Shown one piece after another: positions 58,773 through 64,000 of a stretch of 64,000 nucleotides of DNA (position 1 is the stretch's first letter; each line of letters begins with the position of its first letter). The notes beneath the pieces are model-generated. The model was not told where the DNA came from. It saw nothing but the letters and a program-made list of their open reading frames with translations, and searched no databases. The position numbers and the translations under genes were made by a program. Source of the stretch: Augochlora pura (lineage: Eukaryota; Arthropoda; Insecta; Hymenoptera; Halictidae); contig NC_135782.1 in the NCBI RefSeq assembly GCF_028453695.1, forward strand, positions 11,160,001 to 11,224,000. Reading direction: 5' to 3'.

Positions 58773-58969
58773 TTAACATTTTCGTTACTGATGCCGACTA
58801 TAATCGGCGTATGGCATTATTTAAATATAATATACGTAATATAATAGAATATAATGCAATAAAATGGAATAGAATAAAATACAGTATAATATAATGTAAT
58901 ATAAGACTATGAATAACCAGTTCCGTGGCGTTACTCCAGCGGAGCGGACTGTGGTAACGAAAGGGTTAA
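58773..58969. mobile_element. TTAA-flanked MITE, family J, 197 bp
   Basis: Left end TTAACATTTTCGTTAC, right end on the minus strand TTAACCCTTTCGTTACCACA; TTAA intact on both sides. Palindromic GCCGACTATAATCGGC just inside the left end. The right half shares CCGTGGCGTTACTCCAGCGG with 50127-50455. Confidence 0.7.
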
Positions 58970-59389
58970 ACGAAATTATTATATTTTTATTGAAAACATG
59001 TCAAAGCTAAAACAAATAATAATTCAACTGAATTTGTTGTTATAGAATGAGACTTAAACAGTCCCACCGTGCCATGTATTTTCATGAATGAACAGAGTTA
59101 AATACAACTATTGCAATATTATAAAGTGGATCAAAAAATACCCCGTCATACATTTATCGCACATCAAAAAAGTGGGTCATTTTTAATCCCACTGTGCCCC
59201 AAAAAGTTAAGTAAATAGAACATTTTGCCGCACTATTTTCCTTAAAAACGGTATAACTTTCTTATCATTGATTTAAGTGACTCGATATTTTTTTAGATGA
59301 TATAGAGACTATTGTACTATACAATGATTGAAATGTTTCTTCAAATTTTGCTCTTATTTGGAATGATAACAAAATAAAAAACACTCCTT
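58970..59389. other. AT-rich DNA with a repeated CCCAC-GTGCC motif
   Basis: CAGTCCCACCGTGCCATG at about 59070 and AATCCCACTGTGCCCC at about 59190 are direct, not inverted; their meaning is unclear. Confidence 0.4.
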
Positions 59390-59645
59390 TTTAACTTGTT
59401 TATCTGAGCCTGTAACTAATTAGATAGAACTATAGATAGATGGATAGATAGAACTATAGAACTGTAAATAATTAAAGATCGCAAGAATCGTGACAAAAAT
59501 TACGATTTTTGCCACCTTTGCCCAATAATTGTAAGAAATCTGAAGGTAATTTTAAATCTTTTAAGGATAACATTTTCAACGTACAGTTGAAGTTACCAAA
59601 ATCTACGAAATGCATTTTTTAAATTTTCGTTATAGACTCAGACAA
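59390..59645. repeat. Dispersed repeat R1, inverted arrangement
   Basis: Plus strand TTTATCTGAGCCTGTAAC near 59399. Minus strand GTCTGAGTCTATAACG, then AAATGCATTTCGTAGATTTT and GGTAACTTCA over 59645-59560. A GATAGAACTATAGATAGATG simple repeat lies between. Same fold-back layout as 4540-4830. Confidence 0.55.
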
Positions 59646-60140
59646 AAAAGTTAAAAAATATGAATTTCTTTCAATAGCAGAATTTACGGAAAGTATTATA
59701 ATATCATAGTAACAAACTAGTCGTCCTGTCATTTCAAAAAATTCGAATCGTTTAATCCACTTTTCAGAAACTTTTACCATTCTTCGCGCAATCTTAAGTA
59801 TACGCTACCGCTGTACACTAAATCAGAGCGGTATCATTTTCCAGCAGAGTCACGAATCGATTAGAACTAGTAACAAAATCTCTATATATGATAATTTCTG
59901 ACCCAATGTGCCGATTGCACACGAATCCCCTTGGTTTCAGTCGGGAGTCGTTCGTCGAATGCTGTACCGACAAGTTCAATATTTGTAGTGCTCGAACGCG
60001 ACTCGCACACATGTCGCGAAAATGGGTGAGAGTATTACGTGTCCTTCTGGCGTCAGAGTGCCTGAGAATCCGCCTGAGACATCGGTAATCGAACGTAGAA
60101 CACGAATTCCTTGCTTAGGAAGGAATGATTTTCTTCGTTC
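59646..60140. other. AT-rich edge, then moderate GC block
   Basis: A 66-codon plus frame (59888-60088) starts at ATG and contains two adjacent cysteines; spacing does not fit a known cysteine framework that I recognise, and the opposite strand is open. Not called. Confidence 0.4.
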
Positions 60141-60835
60141 GTTTGTGATTAACATTAAAAAAAAGAAAACAGTTTAACTTGGTCTTTCTTTCATTCAATT
60201 TAATTAATAGATAGAAATATCATAAAAATACAAACTGGGAAATTATTTAAAGAAAGGAGCTTGTTTCATGTTACTAAGGATCTGGGTGATTATTCATGGA
60301 AAATATTGCAAACAAGAGAAATGTGAATGATTAATGTGAAATACAATTTATCCTAATAACACATTTGTGTTAAAGTAATTTTTCTATTTGATTTAATTAA
60401 TGTGATAATAGATCTTTATGCATTTGTGTGTTTTACTTTGTAAAATTTAGAGAAATTGTAAATCAACAAAGATTAATGATACTCCTACTTTGCTTTTGCT
60501 ATAGAGAATCATTCTGTCAACGAAATACAATTTTCTCTTCTCGTGCCTTTTGTAAAAGAATTCATGAAGATGGATGCTTATCCTATCTTTTATTTCATCA
60601 TATCTTTTTAAATATAAAAAAGTAAATTACTTCTGATTTAAACAAATTTTTACTTCTGTCATTAGCTATCATGATATTGAAGCAATGTATGTAGAATTTT
60701 ACATCGTATATCAATATAGATTTCATATTATAAGAATATTAATGAAATATTAATATCATAAAAATATCATAAAGAAGGTGCAGATGGTGATGCGTGGTGT
60801 AAATTTTCTAAATCATAGATGCATCAATTATTTAG
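60141..60835. other. AT-rich DNA, nothing recognised
   Basis: Short frames only. Confidence 0.5.
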
Positions 60836-61115
60836 CTCTCTTCTTTGATCGTTATTACCCTATTAGTTACATCGATGATTATCACTTATTGCCAGGCTTC
60901 TCCTGCCGCTATTGTCCGAGACACCTATTGTCGAGAAGAGCGAAGCATCAACGAATTAGAGGACTACGGTCGAAACAGTGACAATAAGAATCCCGTTTCT
61001 ATTTTCTTCCGTCCTTTCTTTTGTCACGTACATATTTCGCCCACTTCATTTGTCCCTGAGGGAGCATTTCAACCTATGTTTACCTTCAGGCGGCATTGCT
61101 GCCTGGAGACTTCGC
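60836..61115 (+). other. Weak candidate exon of a secreted protein
   Basis: After an acceptor-like TTATTTAG (ending 60835), one frame reads LSSLIVITLLVTSMIITYCQ, then ASPAAIVRDTYCREERS and onward, open to 61188. The first part has the hydrophobic core and CQA/S cleavage-like site of a signal peptide. A donor-like GTAAAG begins at 61116. There is no suitable upstream ATG in frame (stop at 60833), so a start would have to lie in an upstream exon or at the internal ATG (60875). No family recognised. A chance frame is the more likely explanation. Confidence 0.15.
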
Positions 61116-61407
61116 GTAAAGTGAAATGCAGCCTCGTCTCGGCAAAATGCAATGGAAAATTTAACGAATCATCATGGCTCATGTAACCCCACTAAGTTAT
61201 TCTTACGAATGCTTCTCTTGAGTATTCCATCAAAAGTAATTTTGCAATTTTTCGAAGATCCACTGACAAAATTGTGAAGAGGAATATTCGATATAAAATG
61301 CACTAATATTAATCGAATTAAATGGCATTTACCGTAAACAATTCTGTAAAATTCAGTTTAATAAAGCATTAAGTATTTCCTGTAGTCGAAGTAATTTGTT
61401 ATGATTA

Positions 61408-61602
61408 GATTGCGGATCTTTATGCACAATAAAAATTGCATACGCTAACTGCAAGATACAGGAGCTTAAGAGATATTTATTTCTTTTTTAAGTATGTTTA
61501 GTAAATTGAACGTATTTCGATAGTATCTTTAAAATGTTTAAATGTTTTCATTGTCCTGAATTTCATCTATCCATTTTTACCATAGATGCATAAAATCCGC
61601 TA
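61408..61602. mobile_element. TA-type MITE, family T
   Basis: Left end GATTGCGGATCTTTATGCAC after TA (61406-61407). Right end on the minus strand AGCGGATTTTATGCATCT. Same family as 48199-48396. Confidence 0.6.
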
Positions 61603-61779
61603 TATATTTATGATATTAAGTAAACATACATTAATGTAAAGCTTGACAAATAAAATGTCTGAGAAGCATTTTCGTGTATACAAGTTCCTACTTATTTATA
61701 TAAATAGTATGTACATAGAATCTACATAGAATGTTGCGGAAAAAAAGAACAATTACGATTACCATTATTGTTAAATTAT

Positions 61780-62015
61780 GGATAAAATTAACCTTTTAAA
61801 AATTGGTCCAAATGACTTGAAACTTCTTGAGACGTTAGATCGATCAGTTTTCTAAATAATGAGAATTGGAATAACAACAAATACAAAAATTACATTTCCT
61901 TAACTGTTTTATCTGAGTCTGTAAAGAAATTTAAAAAAATGTATTTTCTTGATCTCGGTAACTTATATAATATATGTTAAAAATTGTATCGAAATCGGTT
62001 GTACGCAGTGTTAAC
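61780..62015 (+). repeat. Dispersed repeat R1
   Basis: Series TATCTGAGTCTGTAAAG, AATGTATTTTCTTGATCTCG, GTAACTTATATAATATATG and AATTGTATCGAAATCGGTTG; closest to 46500-46720. Confidence 0.6.
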
Positions 62016-62096
62016 TATTTGTACTGCGAATTTAAACTTATTATGCTATTATAAACTATACTGATTATACTATTATAAATATTATACTGCGAGTTA

Positions 62097-62296
62097 GACT
62101 GCAAATCTTTCTGCAAAATAAACACCGTCTAAGTTGATTGCAAGAAACGTAGGTCAAATAAAAATTTCCTCTTCTAATAACTTGAAAATACAAATACAAG
62201 AATTACATAAAATGCTTTGAAATTATTTCAACGGTTCTACAGTTTCATATTTGATCTAATAATTCATCTAAAAAATGCATAAAATCTAAAAGACCT
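62097..62296. mobile_element. TA-type MITE, family T
   Basis: Left end GACTGCAAATCTTTCTGCAA after TA (62095-62096). The right end carries ATGCATAAAATCTA (decayed). The interior ATAAACACCGTCTAAGTTGA resembles the interior start of 61408-61602. Confidence 0.5.
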
Positions 62297-62379
62297 ACTA
62301 AAACTTTAATGCATCATTACTATATTTTACGAATTGTTTCAAGCGTGCTGTTTTAAATAATGTAGAAAAAGCGTCGGAT

Positions 62380-62760
62380 ATTATCTAAAATGTTTATAGA
62401 TCATTCTTTCGACCGAAAACCCTGAGTTTAAAAGAAAAGACGTATCCGCAGCGAAAGTATAACGTTATTGCATATTCAACGCTTTCACCCCCTGTCGCAT
62501 TACACCGTGCAACCCCGAGCGCGTAAACCGTTCCCGACTTTACGATCCTATATACCAACGAGTTTATTCTTTTATTACGAACATCGTGTTTCCGACTCTC
62601 CGTGCCCCATGCATCACACATTACATGTATTACGTCCGTCTCCTACCGTCTTGCGTGATCCACGGGTAAGTCTTGATATGTTTTGCCTCGGGTCATTTTA
62701 TTTTCAATATTTTACTAGGGGGTTACAATTGTTAAAGCGCTGATTAACAATGTGTAAAAT
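62380..62760. other. Moderate GC island
   Basis: Frames open on both strands (62394-62621 minus, 62468-62743 plus), neither recognisable. Confidence 0.4.
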
Positions 62761-63500
62761 ATTTGTAAATAAATAAATTGTTCGAAGTGGTAGATTAGCT
62801 CAAAGATTTCATAAAATTAAAGCATTTTGTTCAATTACATTAAAATTATGATGTAGACTTATGTGGCATCAATTACATCCTCAATTACATCTTCATCTTA
62901 ATAAAATAAACAGATTATAATGTTGATTAGCGTAAAAATTAATTGTTAGAAATAAAATTTTAGACAACTCTGTTATTCAGCAGATTTGTGTATTATTCGA
63001 ATAAGATCTTGAATAAATTCTTCGAATAATAGTTCGTATAATTCCGAGGATGACAACAGAAAAATATAAGCAGAATGAGGGCCACGTGTTGCTAAGGTAA
63101 AAGTGGGAGATCTCCCCACTCCGTTGACTAAGTTCATGCTGAAATCGTAAAATACGAATAGTCATTTCGATTTTCTGTCGCAATGAATTTTAAATAATAA
63201 GTAAATTTCAAATAAAGTTTGAATAATTGAAAGAAATAATAATTGTTGATTTTATAATACATTTCTCATGTTCTTAGGAAAATATACAAACTTAAAAATA
63301 AATCTGGAGGCTTTACAATAGCTAATAGCATAAATATACACATAAATATATTTATAATTGACGAGTATGAATGCCATAACATTCTCTCCAAAAAACTTTG
63401 CAAGATAAAAACAGAAACTATTTTTAGGATTTAATTCAATACCTCATTAAAAACATGTTAATAACAGATCCGAAGAATTTTCTAAAATCTTAGCGTCGTA
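62761..63500. other. AT-rich DNA, nothing recognised
   Basis: No paired termini or coding signal that I can support. Confidence 0.5.
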
Positions 63501-64000
63501 TTATTTTTTCGAATTTCTGCGAGCCACAACTTCATAAAGATCCGCAACATACTAATTAGTAATGTTACTACGAGACACCCGATGACACTGGCGTCGCTAT
63601 AATAATCGTTCCCGAGCAATTTGCCGGTGCCTGTTAATAACGATGATAACAGTGATCAGTTAATCGCGATAATAACGGTAATGGGAGTAAGTGTGGAACG
63701 TTCGTCGTCAGGATCGCTACCTTAAATAAAATTATATTACAGAAAATAACAGTAGAAAGTGTTTCGATTCCGGCGATTCGCGCGGGAAGGTTGCCGCTTA
63801 AAAATACTTGACAAATGTAGAGCCATGATAACAGCCGGAGTAGACGAAGCCTTCGGGCAGACCGGTATTTCTCTGCTGCGCTAACGTAGATGTCAGCAAC
63901 GATATCATCTACCATGCGTTAAAGTCTCAGGTTACCTCTGCACCGCATGTTGCCGGGTCATTGGGGCCGCGTTTCATCACAAACCGGGCCCCTGTACTTT
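63501..64000. other. GC-richer block at the window end
   Basis: A 93-codon minus frame (63634-63915) starts at ATG but is unrecognised. Composition resembles the other islands; it may continue beyond the window. Confidence 0.4.

Noticed and set aside
59057..59209. Possible MITE between two CCCAC-GTGCC motifs near TTAA
   Set aside because: The motifs are direct rather than inverted and the TTAA-adjacent bases do not match.
59888..60088. Small ATG frame with adjacent cysteines, insulin-A-chain-like at first glance
   Set aside because: The cysteine spacing is wrong, there is no signal peptide or B chain, and the opposite strand is open.

Overview
The window looks like eukaryotic nuclear DNA, most probably from an insect and plausibly a hymenopteran (bee, ant or wasp). 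The grounds are a strongly AT-rich background broken every 1-3 kb by GC-rich islands a few hundred bases long, CpG that is not depleted in those islands, and many short TTAA-flanked elements with TTAACCC-type termini that I recall from bee and ant genomes. This assignment is inference from composition and repeat style. There is one 100-base run of N (34268-34367).

I find no complete protein-coding gene, no tRNA or rRNA, and no gene structure I could defend. The longest open frames (up to 241 codons) lie in GC-rich islands or low-complexity tracts, many begin at GTG or TTG, opposite frames are often open too, and where an island is duplicated the frame is not conserved. The window is best read as an intergenic gene desert or the inside of very large introns. 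The only recognisable protein remnant is the decayed C-terminus of a mariner-type transposase on the minus strand at 52030-52138. A weak candidate exon with a signal-peptide-like start sits at 60836-61115.

What the window does hold is dense repeat archaeology. (1) About 19 candidate TTAA-flanked, piggyBac-style MITEs in several families, some paired or in series (7581-7831 with 8944-9185; 23960-24202, 24480-24730 and 26450-26664; 50127-50455 with 58773-58969). (2) A cluster of TA-flanked MITEs with GACTGCGGATTTTATGCA-type ends at 48.0-49.1 kb, with two more at 61.4-62.3 kb. (3) A 389-bp MITE with 114-bp terminal inverted repeats (2060-2448) and a candidate solo LTR (2609-2819). Both are inserted in one copy of a tandem segmental duplication (1865-4026 and 5098-6166) whose other copy keeps the empty sites. 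(4) The 3' tail of an RTE-like non-LTR retrotransposon (22760-23095). (5) Five short tandem arrays with 120-200 bp units and several minisatellites.

Region by region: 0-6.3 kb is the duplication with its nested insertions; 7.5-9.2 kb a MITE cluster; 9-19 kb alternating GC islands and AT-rich DNA with tandem arrays; 19-20 kb a 196-bp satellite-like array broken by a MITE; 21.5-23.1 kb a pyrimidine tract, MITE, purine tract and RTE tail; 24-34 kb islands, MITEs, a 34-bp minisatellite and a second segmental duplication ending at the assembly gap; 34.5-46 kb islands with a long polypyrimidine tract and a strand-skewed T/G-rich block; 47-49 kb the MITE cluster; 49-52 kb GC islands ending at the mariner remnant; 53-64 kb more islands, tandem repeats and MITEs. 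The regularly spaced islands are the best candidates for regulatory or conserved non-coding DNA, but their conservation cannot be judged from one sequence. I did not find a convincing new biological system.
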